This document shows, in pieces, positions 43,056 through 52,200 of a DNA stretch of 64,000 bases. The position numbers and the translations under genes were made by a program. A model generated the notes under the pieces. The model searched no databases and was not told where the DNA came from. It worked only from the letters and a program-made list of their open reading frames with translations. The DNA is from Streptomyces sp. CCM_MD2014 (GTDB taxonomy: Bacteria > Actinomycetota > Actinomycetes > Streptomycetales > Streptomycetaceae). The DNA lies in assembly GCF_000772045.1 (NCBI RefSeq), contig NZ_CP009754.1, positions 7,998,001-8,062,000 of the forward strand, in the 5' to 3' direction. The stretch's first letter is position 1; each line of letters starts with the position of its first letter.

Positions 43056-43091
43056 GGCCCCGGTGACCTGGAACCCCAGGCCACCGGGGCC
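43056..43091. terminator. Bidirectional terminator hairpin
   Basis: GGCCCCGGTG (43056-43065) pairs with CACCGGGGCC (43082-43091), with an inner CCTGG/CCAGG stem. It lies between the convergent MMPL and aminotransferase-family genes. Confidence 0.8.
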
Positions 43092-43097
43092 TTCGCG

Positions 43098-44411
43098 CTA
43101 GAGGTCCGCCACGGCGTCGGCGAGCGCCCGGTCGAGGACGGCCACGCCGCGGGCGATCTCGTCGTCGCTCGCGGTCAGCGGGGGCGCGATACGGAAGATG
43201 CCGCCCATCCCCGGGAGCTGGACGATGTTCATGTGCAGCCCCAGCTCGAAGCAGCGCCGGGTGACGGCGGCCCCGAGACGGTCGGCGCCGCCCTCGCCCA
43301 GTACCTGGTCCCCGACCAGTTCCATGCCCAGCAGCAGCCCCCGGCCGCGGACGTCACCGACGACGTCGTGGCGGACGGCCAGCTTGTCGAGGCCCTCGCG
43401 CAGCGCCGTGCCGAGCTCCCGCGCGCGCTCGTCCAGCCGGTCGCGGACCAGGACGTCGAGAACGGTGTTGCCCACGGCGGCCGGCAGCGGGTCGTTGACG
43501 TGGGTGGTGAAGAACAGGAAACCGCGCTCGTGCGCCCGCTGTTCGATCTCCGCGCTGGTCAGCACCGCGGCCAGCGGCAGCCCCGCGCCGAGCGTCTTGG
43601 ACAGCACGAGGATGTCCGGGACGACCCCCTCGTACTCGAAGGCGTACCAGTCGCCGGTGCGGCACAGCCCGGTCTGCGCCTCGTCCAGGATCAGCAGCAT
43701 GCCGCGCTCGCGGCACTTGTCCGCCAGCGCGGCGAGATAGCCCGGGGGAAGTTCGACCACGCCGCCCGAGGACAGGATCGGCTCGACCAGGCACGCGGCC
43801 AGACTGCCGACCGACTGGGCGTCGATCATCTCGAAGCCCAGGTCCAGCTGGCGGCGCCAGTCCAGTTCGCCGTCCGAGCCGACGACGGAGGGGTGGTGGC
43901 GGTCCGGCACCGGCAGCGCGAAGTTGCCCGGCGCGGCGGGGCCGTAGCCCTTGCGGCCGGCGCTGTAGGTGGCGTTCGCGGCGGCCTGCGTCATGCCGTG
44001 CCAGGACCGGGCGAAGGAGACGATCTCGTGGCGGCCGGTGACGAGCTTCGCCATCCGCACCGCGGCCTCGTTCGCCTCCGCCCCGGTGGTCAGCAGCAGC
44101 GCCTTCTCCAGCGGCTCGGGCACGGTGCCGGCCAGCCGGCGGGCCAGCTCGACCACCGGTCGGCTGAGCATCCCGCTGTGCAGGTGGTCGAGGTGGGCGA
44201 CCTGCTCGCGCACCGTCGAGACGACCGCCGGATGGGAGTGCCCGAGGATGGCACTCATCTGGCCCGACGTGAAGTCGAGGAGCTCACGGCCGCTCTCGGT
44301 GAACACGGAGGTGCCCGCCGCGCGGACGACGACCTCCGGCGAGAAGGGTGCGTGGCCGGAGTAGCGGATCAGGTGGCGCCCCGGGTCGGCGCCGGGAGTC
44401 TCGGAAGGCAT
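43098..44411 (-). CDS. dgdA: 2,2-dialkylglycine decarboxylase-like class III aminotransferase
   Basis: A 437-residue PLP enzyme. Segments LDFTSGQMSAILGHSHP (Gln near 51), SFARSWHGMTQAA (Trp near 138), VEPILSSGGV, LILDEAQTGLCRTG, ILVLSKTLGAGLPLAAV (PLP Lys near 271) and MNIVQLPGMGGIFRIAPPLT (Arg near 407) match the residues that define dialkylglycine decarboxylase DgdA, which decarboxylates 2-aminoisobutyrate and then transaminates pyruvate. The mRNA is probably leaderless (TACCGT -10 box, 44424-44419, 7 nt before the ATG). A divergent LysR gene corresponds to the dgdR arrangement. Confidence 0.82.
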   Translation of the reverse strand: MPSETPGADPGRHLIRYSGHAPFSPEVVVRAAGTSVFTESGRELLDFTSGQMSAILGHSHPAVVSTVREQVAHLDHLHSGMLSRPVVELARRLAGTVPEPLEKALLLTTGAEANEAAVRMAKLVTGRHEIVSFARSWHGMTQAAANATYSAGRKGYGPAAPGNFALPVPDRHHPSVVGSDGELDWRRQLDLGFEMIDAQSVGSLAACLVEPILSSGGVVELPPGYLAALADKCRERGMLLILDEAQTGLCRTGDWYAFEYEGVVPDILVLSKTLGAGLPLAAVLTSAEIEQRAHERGFLFFTTHVNDPLPAAVGNTVLDVLVRDRLDERARELGTALREGLDKLAVRHDVVGDVRGRGLLLGMELVGDQVLGEGGADRLGAAVTRRCFELGLHMNIVQLPGMGGIFRIAPPLTASDDEIARGVAVLDRALADAVADL

Positions 44412-44467
44412 GGGACCGACGGTAGGGACGGTGTGCTGCGCGTGTCCATCGCACGGAGTCGATGCCG

Positions 44468-44488
44468 CTGTACGGCAAAACCGTACAG
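44468..44488. promoter_or_regulatory. LysR-type binding dyad between dgdA and lysR genes
   Basis: CTGTACGG and CCGTACAG form a perfect 8-bp inverted repeat around CAAAA, containing a T-N11-A motif. Its centre is at about -67 from the predicted dgdA start and it overlaps the -35 region of the LysR gene (start 44519). That is the textbook geometry for activation of the target and autorepression. Confidence 0.75.
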
Positions 44489-44518
44489 AGCGAGGGTGAG
44501 TCGTCGTACCATCGCCGC

Positions 44519-45466
44519 GTGCTCAACTCCGGACGACTGCACCTGCTCAGCCGGCTCGACACGCTCGGAACCGTCCGCGCGGTCGCCGACACCCTGCACC
44601 TGAGCGCGTCCACGGTCTCCCAGCAACTGGCGGTCCTCGAGACGGAGACCCGGTGCCGGCTGATCGAGCGGACGGGACGGCGGGTGCGGCTGACACCGGC
44701 GGGGCTCCTGCTGGCCCGCAGGGGCCGGGAGATCCTCGACCGGATGGCCGACGTCGAGGCAGAACTGCGCGCCCTGAACGACGAGCCCATCGGCACCGTC
44801 CGGCTCGGCGTGTTCCAGAGCGCGATCTACAGCCTCGCCGTCCCCGCGGCGAACCGCCTGGCCACCACCCACCCCCACCTGCACCTCGAACTGGTCGAGA
44901 TGGAACCGCACGAAAGCGGCCCCGCCCTGCGCTCGGGCGACGCGGACGTCATCGTCACCACCACCGACTACGCCGGCCTGACCCCGGGCGCGGACCTGGA
45001 GGTCATGTCGCTGGGCAGCGACCCGGTCGTGCTCGTGCTGCCGCAGGGGCATCCGCTGGCCTCCCGCACCGCGGTGGACCTCGCGGCGTGCAAGGAGGAG
45101 ACCTGGGCCTGCGACCGGCCGCAGTCGTACATGGCGGACCTGACGCTGCGGCTGTGCCGCGAGGCCGGGTTCGAACCCCGGGTGGCCTGCCGGTTCAGCA
45201 ACTACCTCATGCTGTTGCGGCACGTCGAGACGGCGGGGTCGGTGGCGCTGCTGCCCGCCCTCGCCGTCACGGCCGACCACGCCGTCGTCACCCGGCGGCT
45301 GAGCCCGCCCGTGCACCGCAACGTCGCCGTCGTGGTGCGGCGCGGAGCCCCGCAGCGCGCGGCGGTGAACGCGGTCATCGCCGCACTGCGCGACCACCCG
45401 GAGATCGAGGCCCTGGCCGCCCCGGACCCGGCCCGCGACCACGGGGACGGCGACCACCGCCCCTGA
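44519..45466 (+). CDS. LysR family transcriptional regulator (probable dgdA activator)
   Basis: A 315-residue regulator: HTH at about 3-60 (LNSGRLHLLSRLDTLGTVRAVADTLHLSASTVSQQLAVLE), dimer helix, and a two-lobe effector domain beginning GTVRLGVFQSAIYSLAVPAAN. GTG 44519 is chosen because a TACCAT -10 box (44507-44512) ends 6 nt upstream, predicting a leaderless mRNA; the upstream extension covers the operator and is not family-like. Divergent from dgdA, which it should activate in response to a dialkylglycine such as 2-aminoisobutyrate. Confidence 0.88.
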   Translation: MLNSGRLHLLSRLDTLGTVRAVADTLHLSASTVSQQLAVLETETRCRLIERTGRRVRLTPAGLLLARRGREILDRMADVEAELRALNDEPIGTVRLGVFQSAIYSLAVPAANRLATTHPHLHLELVEMEPHESGPALRSGDADVIVTTTDYAGLTPGADLEVMSLGSDPVVLVLPQGHPLASRTAVDLAACKEETWACDRPQSYMADLTLRLCREAGFEPRVACRFSNYLMLLRHVETAGSVALLPALAVTADHAVVTRRLSPPVHRNVAVVVRRGAPQRAAVNAVIAALRDHPEIEALAAPDPARDHGDGDHRP

Positions 45467-45480
45467 GGAGCGGCCCGCGG

Positions 45481-46152
45481 TCAGGAGCCGACGGTCGCGG
45501 AATCCTCGGCGCCGGTCTCGCCGGCCGGCCGGAACTCGACGGCCACGACGCCGTCCACGCCCCGGCAGTGCTCTTCGAGGAGCGGGGCGGACACCTCGTC
45601 CGGAAGCCGGCCGCTGAGCACGACGTGACCGTGTGTCACATCCACCTGCACCGACGAGGGCGCCAGGCCCAGCGCCTTCACCAGGGCCTCCTCGATGATC
45701 TCGGTGCGGATCGCGCGGTCCGTGCGCAGGAAGACCCGCAGCAGGTCGCTTCTGCTGACGACCCCGGCCAGCCGCCCGTCCTCGTCGACGACCAGCAGCC
45801 GCTTGATGCGGTGCCGTGCCATCACCCGCGCGGCGTCCACGACGCTCCAGCTCTCCCGGGCGCACACGGCGGGCGAGGTCATGAGCCCGGCCGCGTCCGT
45901 GGCGCCGGCCTTGCCCGCCGACGCGCGGGACCACTCGGCGTGCTCGCGGGAACCGTCGGGCTCCCCGCCCCACATCTTCTGCAGCAGGTCCGCCTCCGAC
46001 ACCACTCCCACGGGACGGTTCTCCCCGTCGACCACCGGCACCGCCGTGATGTCGTATTCCAGCAGCAGATGAGCGATCTCCTTGAACGGTGTGCCGCGCT
46101 GCACGCGCACCACGGCGTCGCTCATCAGATCGCGCACCCTCTGGTGTTTCAT
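45481..46152 (-). CDS. CBS-domain pair plus BON domain protein
   Basis: A 223-residue protein. Two CBS motifs (residues about 7-60: VRDLMSDAVVRVQRGTPFKEIAHLLLEYDITAVPVVD; about 95-145: LMTSPAVCARESWSVVDAARVMARHRIKRLLVVD) form a nucleotide-sensing Bateman module, followed by a BON domain (AIRTEIIEEALVKALGLAPSSVQVDVTHGHVVLSGRL, about 148-205), often linked to membrane or stress functions. Its ATG overlaps the stop of the SpoIIE-type phosphatase gene (ATGA), so the two are translationally coupled and may act in the same stress response. Confidence 0.88.
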   Translation of the reverse strand: MKHQRVRDLMSDAVVRVQRGTPFKEIAHLLLEYDITAVPVVDGENRPVGVVSEADLLQKMWGGEPDGSREHAEWSRASAGKAGATDAAGLMTSPAVCARESWSVVDAARVMARHRIKRLLVVDEDGRLAGVVSRSDLLRVFLRTDRAIRTEIIEEALVKALGLAPSSVQVDVTHGHVVLSGRLPDEVSAPLLEEHCRGVDGVVAVEFRPAGETGAEDSATVGS

Positions 46153-48380
46153 CGAGCGTCTTCCCCTCCGCTGCCCGTCCGCGCGGACCGGCGTTCGTCC
46201 TTCTTGTCCGTGAAAACGATCGATCGGCCCTCGGAGTGCCCCGCCGCGCCGCGGGGACCGACGAGGAGCAGGGCGATGTCGTCGCCCGGAGCGGGCGCGT
46301 GCCGGATGAGGGTGTGGGCCATGGCGTCGAGATCGCCGGGGTCGCCGTGCTCCAGGAGCCCGGCGAGAGCCGCGATCGCGTCGTCGAGGTCGACTCCGGG
46401 CGCCTCGACGAGCCCGTCGGTGTAGAGGGCGAGCACACAACCGGGCGGCAGGGGGAACTCCAGCGAGGGGTACACCGTCTCCGGCTCGATGCCCAGCAGC
46501 AGACCTGGCGGGACCCGCAGGGCCTCGACGCGCCCGTCTGCGTGGCGCAGCAGGGGAGGGGGATGCCCGGCGAGGGCCACGCAGGCACGGTGGGTGGCGA
46601 GGTCGAGGTGGACGTAGGCGCAGCTGGTGAAGAGACCGGGGTCGAGATCGGTGAGCAGGCGGTTGGTGCGGGCCAGCACGTCGCCCGGGGGCGCGCCCAC
46701 GGTGGCGTGCGCGTGCACGGCGGTGCGGACCTGACCCATGAGGGCCGCCGCGTCCACGTTGTGGCCCTGCACGTCGCCGATGGTGACGGCGGCGGTGTGC
46801 TCGTCGAGACGGATGACGTCGTAGAAGTCGCCGCCGATGCCCAGTCCCCGGGCCGCCGGGAGGTAGCAGGCGGCGACGTCCAGCCCCGCCACGCGCGGGA
46901 GGGTGTGGGGCAGCAGGGCGGACTGCAGACGGTGGGCGAGATGGTGCTTGGCGTCGTAGAGCCGGGCGCGGTCCAGGGCCTGCCCCACCAGACCTGCCAG
47001 CGACGTGAGGGCGGCCCGTTCGCCGGGCGGGAAGACGTGGGGCCGCCGGTAGGAGAGCAGGAGGGAGCCGATGGGCCGGCCGGAGGCGATCAGCGGGAGT
47101 ACGGCCCAGGCGGCCATCCCGTCCTCGTGCGTCATGGCGGGATAGGCCGCCTGGAGCTCCTCGAACGTCGGCCAGAAACCGGGGACCCCCGTCGCCATGA
47201 CGTCGGCGCCGGGGATGGCCGAGGACAGGGGGATGCCGTCGAACTGCTTCAGCAGCTCCGGGCGGTAGCCCCGCTGCCCGACGATCCGCAGGTGGCCTTC
47301 CTCCGGGACCATCACCACCATGCCCTGCGCGCCCAGTGCGGGCATCAGCTGGTCGGCGGTCTGCTCGACCACGTCCGGCACGCTCACGGCCTCGGTCAGG
47401 GTGGAGGCCAGGTGCATCAGGTGGTACAGCACCGTGGCGCGGCTGGGCCCCGAGGTCTGCACCGACCGGGCCGGGGGCGCGTCCGTGTCCGGGCCGCCGG
47501 GGGTGATGCGGACGCTCAGCCCGCTGGCGTCCGGGTACAGCTCGAAGGTCAGCCACGTCTTCGGCGGGCGCAGCACCGTGAAGGCCTGCGGCCTGCGGCT
47601 GACCAGCGCGGCCCGGTAGCGGTCCTCCACGTGGGGCACGTCCATCCAGGGCAGCGCCTCCCACGGCAGCGCGCCCATCAGCAGGGACCGGTCGACGCCG
47701 AGCAGCTCGGCCGCCCCCGGGGTGACGAGGGTCAGGCGTCCGTCGAGGCCCAGCGCGCACGAACCGCCCGGCAGGCGGTCCACGAACGCGGACAGCGCGG
47801 ACGCCTCGACGGGGGAGGACGGGCGCGGGGCCGGCGGCGGCAGGGTCCGGGGGCGGTCCGGCGGCAGCGGCTCGCCCCGGTCGAGGGCCCGCTCCAGGCT
47901 GTCGTACAGGCGGGCGCAGCCCGCCCGGACGGCGTCCTGCTCACCGCTGCTCAGCCGGCCCGGATGACTCCCGGCCCACAGCAGCACCAGCCCGCCCCGG
48001 ACGGTGGGCCCCGAGGCCAGTGGTGCGGCCGCCAGCCCGAACTCGTACGGCAGGACGAGCGCCAGCCGCGGATACCGGCGGGCCATCTCCTCCCGGCCGC
48101 CGGCCCACACCAGGCGGCGTTCGCGCACCGCGTCCGCGACGGGCATGGGGTCCTTCAGCCCGACCCGGCGCCACGGAGCGGCCATCTCCTGCGGGACCCC
48201 CGTGATCAGGACCTGCCACACGGCGTCCTCGCCCGGCGGCAGTACGTACAGGATTCCTCCGTACGCACCGCTCGCCCGCACCACCGCGGCCATCGCGGAG
48301 TCCATCAGCCGTCCGCCCGCGTCCGTGCCGACAGGTCTGCCCGACGCCGGCCACCCCGAACATCGCCCATATCTGGACAC
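46149..48380 (-). CDS. SpoIIE/PP2C-type phosphatase with GAF and PAS domains
   Basis: About 743 residues. A GAF-like domain (1-170), a PAS domain (SALSAFVDRLPGGSCALGLDGRLTLVTPGAAELLG), a second GAF (LYHLMHLASTLTEAVSVPDVVEQTADQLMPALGAQGMVVMV) and a C-terminal SpoIIE phosphatase (ARGLGIGGDFYDVIRLDEHTAAVTIGDVQGHNVDAAALMGQ, with the metal-binding Asp residues; LALYTDGLVEAPG) follow in order. Such proteins dephosphorylate anti-sigma-factor antagonists in stress signalling. The start is uncertain: GTG 48380 gives the usual short N-terminus, ATG 48305 is an alternative. Confidence 0.85.
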   Translation of the reverse strand: MSRYGRCSGWPASGRPVGTDAGGRLMDSAMAAVVRASGAYGGILYVLPPGEDAVWQVLITGVPQEMAAPWRRVGLKDPMPVADAVRERRLVWAGGREEMARRYPRLALVLPYEFGLAAAPLASGPTVRGGLVLLWAGSHPGRLSSGEQDAVRAGCARLYDSLERALDRGEPLPPDRPRTLPPPAPRPSSPVEASALSAFVDRLPGGSCALGLDGRLTLVTPGAAELLGVDRSLLMGALPWEALPWMDVPHVEDRYRAALVSRRPQAFTVLRPPKTWLTFELYPDASGLSVRITPGGPDTDAPPARSVQTSGPSRATVLYHLMHLASTLTEAVSVPDVVEQTADQLMPALGAQGMVVMVPEEGHLRIVGQRGYRPELLKQFDGIPLSSAIPGADVMATGVPGFWPTFEELQAAYPAMTHEDGMAAWAVLPLIASGRPIGSLLLSYRRPHVFPPGERAALTSLAGLVGQALDRARLYDAKHHLAHRLQSALLPHTLPRVAGLDVAACYLPAARGLGIGGDFYDVIRLDEHTAAVTIGDVQGHNVDAAALMGQVRTAVHAHATVGAPPGDVLARTNRLLTDLDPGLFTSCAYVHLDLATHRACVALAGHPPPLLRHADGRVEALRVPPGLLLGIEPETVYPSLEFPLPPGCVLALYTDGLVEAPGVDLDDAIAALAGLLEHGDPGDLDAMAHTLIRHAPAPGDDIALLLVGPRGAAGHSEGRSIVFTDKKDERRSARTGSGGEDAR

Positions 48381-48441
48381 TACGCCCGTACCGCAGTGAC
48401 GGCATGCGAGGCAGCGGCGGGCGGGGAGCGACCGCTCTCGC

Positions 48442-49800
48442 TCAGTCCCGGCCGTCGTGCCCCCGGGACCTGCGCTCGACATACAGCCGGCCGTCCGACG
48501 GTCCGGTCCACTCCAGCCGTACGACACCGGGCACGGCGGACTCGGCGACGCGTGAGGCGTCGGACCAGTAGCCGGCGGCGGGGTTGAGGAAGTACGTCGC
48601 CCACAGGCCGCCCCGGTGATCGACGAAGAAGTTGTTGTGCCCGGCGCCGACCCCCGCGGTGTACCGCTTCGAGTAGGGGCCCTCGAACCGGTCGGCCACG
48701 GCGACGATCGCGTCGTACTGGTACTGCACCCGTCCGGCCGCGGGCACGTCGTAGGCCTGGCGGACGGTGCCGTCGGCGTTGACGGAGGTCCGGTCCCAGA
48801 CGGCGTGGACGAGGTGGTACTTGCCCCGGTACTTGAACACGTAGGCGCCCTCGAGATACGGCTCGGGCGAGTACGGCGTCTGCCGGAACCGGGGCAGGTC
48901 CGTCGTCGTGACGATGTCCTCCATGTCGTCCCGGAACTTCGCGTACAGGTCGTTGTGCAGCACGAGCCACGCGTCGTCGCCCTCGGTGAACAGGCCGCCG
49001 TCGATGTGGTGGTAGGCGCCCGGCTCGATGAACTTCGGACCCCCGATGAACGAGTCGCCGAAGGGCTTCTCCAGGTTCCCCTCGATCAGGCGGTACGGGC
49101 CCTCGACCCCGCCCTCGCTCACCAGCATGAACGAGCCGACCTTGCGGGAGTGGTCGCCCATGCACGCCACGATGTACCAGGTGCCGCGGAAGTGGTGCAG
49201 TTCAGGCGCCCAGGCCTGGCCGCGCTTGCCGAACCGCTCGTCGTGCCAGTACTCCTGCCAGGGCGCGACGACCGTCCGGCCGGGCCGGTTCTCCCCGGCG
49301 AACTCGGGCGACCACACCTTGCCCCGCTCGGCGCCGGGCCGGATGCCGGTGGTGTCCGCCAGCCGCCACGGGCCCTCGAGAGAGGGGGCCAGCCACACGA
49401 AGATGCCGTCGTTCCACGGGCCCGCGGCGTCGAGTCCGGGCACCCGGGAGGTGCCCGTGGCGACGTACACCGGACGGCCGTCGACGACGAAGCAGTTCAC
49501 GTAGGTGTCGCGCATCCACACCGTGCCGCGCTCCTCGTCCCGGGGGCGCAACTCCAGCGGCAGGACGAACGAGTTGTCCTCGCGCGGCCACAGGTCCACC
49601 CGGGTGTCCGCGACGCCGTACGGCTCGGGATCGGGCCAGTTGCGCGGGTGGCGCCGTGGCGCCCCGGCCGCGGGAGAGGTGGCGGGGCCGGCGGCCGGAG
49701 CCGCCTGTGCGGCGCTCGCGGGCAGGGCGAAGGCCGCCCCCGCGCCGGCCGCGCCGGCCAGCAGGGATCGCCGGTGGAGTCCGTACTCGGCATCGGTCAT
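48442..49800 (-). CDS. Secreted family 43-like glycoside hydrolase
   Basis: A 452-residue exported protein. The Tat-type signal (HRRSLLAGAAGAGAAFALPA) is followed by a five-bladed beta-propeller typical of GH43: VWMRDTYVNCFVVDGRPVYVATGTS, KVWSPEFAGENRPG, AWAPELHHFRGTWYIVACM (base Asp/Glu region) and GGPKFIEPGAYHHIDGGLF. GH43 members cleave arabinosides, xylosides or galactosides. AAGGAG ten bases upstream supports the ATG. It is transcribed alone, divergently from the ROK regulator. Confidence 0.82.
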   Translation of the reverse strand: MTDAEYGLHRRSLLAGAAGAGAAFALPASAAQAAPAAGPATSPAAGAPRRHPRNWPDPEPYGVADTRVDLWPREDNSFVLPLELRPRDEERGTVWMRDTYVNCFVVDGRPVYVATGTSRVPGLDAAGPWNDGIFVWLAPSLEGPWRLADTTGIRPGAERGKVWSPEFAGENRPGRTVVAPWQEYWHDERFGKRGQAWAPELHHFRGTWYIVACMGDHSRKVGSFMLVSEGGVEGPYRLIEGNLEKPFGDSFIGGPKFIEPGAYHHIDGGLFTEGDDAWLVLHNDLYAKFRDDMEDIVTTTDLPRFRQTPYSPEPYLEGAYVFKYRGKYHLVHAVWDRTSVNADGTVRQAYDVPAAGRVQYQYDAIVAVADRFEGPYSKRYTAGVGAGHNNFFVDHRGGLWATYFLNPAAGYWSDASRVAESAVPGVVRLEWTGPSDGRLYVERRSRGHDGRD

Positions 49801-50012
49801 CAGTCGGGTTCTCCTTCGTCGTCCCCGTCCGGGAACCGAGGGGCGGCGCACGAGCCGCGCGACGGGGGCATGGCGCACAGCATGCGAACGCCCGCGCATT
49901 TACGTCAACAGTGCGGACGAATAATCCAGTCCGAGCCCGCTCACCCATAGCCGCTCCCATCAGGTGCGGCGCAGGCATTGTGAACGCTTCATTGCATCTT
50001 TCCGTCGGAGTG

Positions 50013-50041
50013 TTGACGGAATAATCGAGCCTCCCTACCTT
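50013..50041 (+). promoter_or_regulatory. Promoter of the ROK-sulfatase operon
   Basis: TTGACG (50013-50018), a 17-bp spacer and TACCTT (50036-50041) form a near-consensus promoter; 7 nt separate the -10 box from the ATG at 50049, so the ROK mRNA should be leaderless. ATAATC occurs here (about 50022) and at 49921 within similar GACGRA contexts, possibly regulator half sites. Confidence 0.65.
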
Positions 50042-50048
50042 GACCGGC

Positions 50049-51314
50049 ATGCAGATGCCCAGCGGAGTGCACGCACTGGTCCGGCGGACCCACGAAGAGC
50101 GCGTGATGCGTGCGCTGCAGGAGAACGGCGCCATGAGCCGCGGCGAGATCGCCCGGGTCGTGGGCCTGTCGCGCACCACCCTGTCCGAGATCACCGGCAC
50201 CCTCCTGCAACGGGGCGCCATCGTCGTCGTGGACACCGACGCCTCCCGGCGCGAGGGCAGCGGGCGGCCGGCCGAACGGCTGGCGCTCGACCCCGCCTCC
50301 GCGCAGTTCATGGGCGTCGACTTCGGACACCGGCGGGTCCACGTCGTCGTCGCCGACGCCTCGCACGAGATCATGGTCTCGGGCTCCGTCCGCTACGAGG
50401 ACACCGCCACCTGGAAGACCCGGACCGAGCTGGCCCTGGAACTCGTCGACCGGCTGAGCGGCGAGGCAGGCGTCCACTACGGGGCGCTGCAGGGCATCGG
50501 CATCGGCGTGCCCGGCCCCTACCCGGCACCTCGGGGCGCGGCCTGGCCCCGCGCCACGGCGGGCACCACCGTGCTCCGCCCGGCACCCGAAGGCGTCGAC
50601 GTGGCCTTCGCCGAGCGCTTCGACGCACCGGTGATCGTCGACAACAACACCCGCCTGGCCGCCCTGGCCGAGGCCATCAGCGGCGCCGACAGCGTCGCCG
50701 ACCTGGTGTACGTACGCCTGTCGGACGGCGTCGGCGGCGGTCTCGTCGTCGGCGGACAGCTGGTGACCGGCTCGTCCGGGCTGGCCGGCGAGCTGGGCCA
50801 CGTGACCGTCGAACCGGCGGGCCGGCCCTGTCGGTGCGGCAAGCGGGGATGCCTGGAGACCGTGGCCTCCGTCCCCGGGATCCTTGCCGCCTGCTGGGAG
50901 TTCGGCCTGCGCCTGGAGACCCTCGACGACCTCGCCGCCGCCGTGCGCCGCGCCCACCCCGTCGTGGACCGGGTCCTGCGGGAGGCCGCGGGGGCGCTGG
51001 GCCGGGTGGTCGGCGCCGCGACCATGATGCTGAATCCGGCGAAGGTGGTCGTCGGCGGCGAGATCACCCGGCTGGCGCCCGTCCTCGTGGAGCAGGTCGC
51101 CGCGACGCTCGCCGCCGAGATCTTCCCGACCGCCTCGGCCGGTCCCGTCGTCACCGCGGCCCGGCTCTCCGACGACGACGGCGCCATCGGCGCGCTCGCC
51201 GCGGTCTTCCACAGCTCACCCCTCCTGGCGAGGTATCCCGAAACCGCCGACGTGAAGGGCCGTTCCGATGCATCCGACTCCGCCACCGAAGGAGCCGCCC
51301 ATGTCCGTCCTTGA
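50049..51314 (+). CDS. ROK family transcriptional regulator of the sulfatase operon
   Basis: A 421-residue regulator: a winged helix (RTHEERVMRALQENGAMSRGEIARVVGLSRTTLSEITGTLLQRG, about 15-58) and a ROK domain with DFGHRRVHVVVAD, GIGIGVPGPYP, VDNNTRLAAL, AGELGHVTVEP and the zinc motif CRCGKRGCLE (about 258-267). The sugar-kinase Asp position reads Asn-Asn, so it is a sensor rather than a kinase. ATG 50049 is preferred on promoter grounds. It is first in the operon and overlaps the permease gene by 14 bp; a sulfated sugar or its breakdown product is the likely ligand. Confidence 0.88.
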   Translation: MQMPSGVHALVRRTHEERVMRALQENGAMSRGEIARVVGLSRTTLSEITGTLLQRGAIVVVDTDASRREGSGRPAERLALDPASAQFMGVDFGHRRVHVVVADASHEIMVSGSVRYEDTATWKTRTELALELVDRLSGEAGVHYGALQGIGIGVPGPYPAPRGAAWPRATAGTTVLRPAPEGVDVAFAERFDAPVIVDNNTRLAALAEAISGADSVADLVYVRLSDGVGGGLVVGGQLVTGSSGLAGELGHVTVEPAGRPCRCGKRGCLETVASVPGILAACWEFGLRLETLDDLAAAVRRAHPVVDRVLREAAGALGRVVGAATMMLNPAKVVVGGEITRLAPVLVEQVAATLAAEIFPTASAGPVVTAARLSDDDGAIGALAAVFHSSPLLARYPETADVKGRSDASDSATEGAAHVRP

Positions 51315-52200
51315 CAAGCGGAGCGCCGACCGGAAGCACCCGCGGCCCGAGCGGCGGACCGGGCCCTCACCCGACGCCGAGGCGGACGGCGGCACGGTGC
51401 GCGCCGCCAAGGACGGGGACGCCGAGTCCGCCTCGCGGCGCACGCGTTCCGGCCGGCGGCGCGGGCTGCCGCTCGCCCTGAACGCCGTCTCCGTCGCGCT
51501 CGGCATCGCCGTCTGGTGGGCCCTCGCGTCCGCCGGCTTCAAGCTGCCGACACCGCCCCAGGTCGTCGGCCGCGCCTCCACCCTGATCAGCGACGGAACA
51601 CTCGCCGACGACGCCCTCGCCAGCCTGACCCGCGTCCTCATCGGCTTCGCCCTGGGCACGGCGGTGGCCGTCCCGGTGGGCTTCCTGATGGGCTGGTACG
51701 GCATCCTGCGCGGACTGATCGAACCCTGGATCCAGTTCTTCCGCACCATCCCGCCGCTGGCGATCATCCCGCTGGCCGTGGTCGCCATGGGCATCGACGA
51801 GACACCGAAGATCTTCGTCATCTTCCTCGCCGCATTCCTGGCCTGCGTGATCTCCACCTTCCAGGGTGTGGTGAACGTCGACCGCACCCTGATCAACGCC
51901 GCCCGGGTGCTCGGCGCGGGCGACGCCACGATCTTCGCCCGTGTGGTGGTGCCCGCCTCCACGCCCTTCATCCTCGTCGGCATGCGAGTCGGCCTCGGCT
52001 CCGCCTGGGCCACGCTCGTCGCCGCGGAGCTGATCGCCGCCCAGGAGGGCCTCGGCTACCGCATGCAGAACGCCCAGCTCTACTACGACCTCCCGACCAT
52101 CTTCGTCGGGCTCATCTCGATCGGAATCCTCGGTCTCCTCATGGACCGCGTCCTCCTCCTCGCCGAACGCCGGCTCACCCGATGGCAGGAACGCCGATGA
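51301..52200 (+). CDS. ABC transporter permease, SsuC/TauC type
   Basis: A 299-residue permease with a long basic tail (1-60) and six helices; the family signature VNVDRTLINAARVLGAGDATIFARVVVPASTPFIL contains the EAA loop, and SAWATLVAAELIAAQEGLGYRMQNAQ is typical of nitrate/sulfonate/taurine permeases. GAAGGAG precedes the ATG. With the next two genes it forms a complete importer for an organosulfate or similar anion. Confidence 0.9.
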   Translation: MSVLDKRSADRKHPRPERRTGPSPDAEADGGTVRAAKDGDAESASRRTRSGRRRGLPLALNAVSVALGIAVWWALASAGFKLPTPPQVVGRASTLISDGTLADDALASLTRVLIGFALGTAVAVPVGFLMGWYGILRGLIEPWIQFFRTIPPLAIIPLAVVAMGIDETPKIFVIFLAAFLACVISTFQGVVNVDRTLINAARVLGAGDATIFARVVVPASTPFILVGMRVGLGSAWATLVAAELIAAQEGLGYRMQNAQLYYDLPTIFVGLISIGILGLLMDRVLLLAERRLTRWQERR

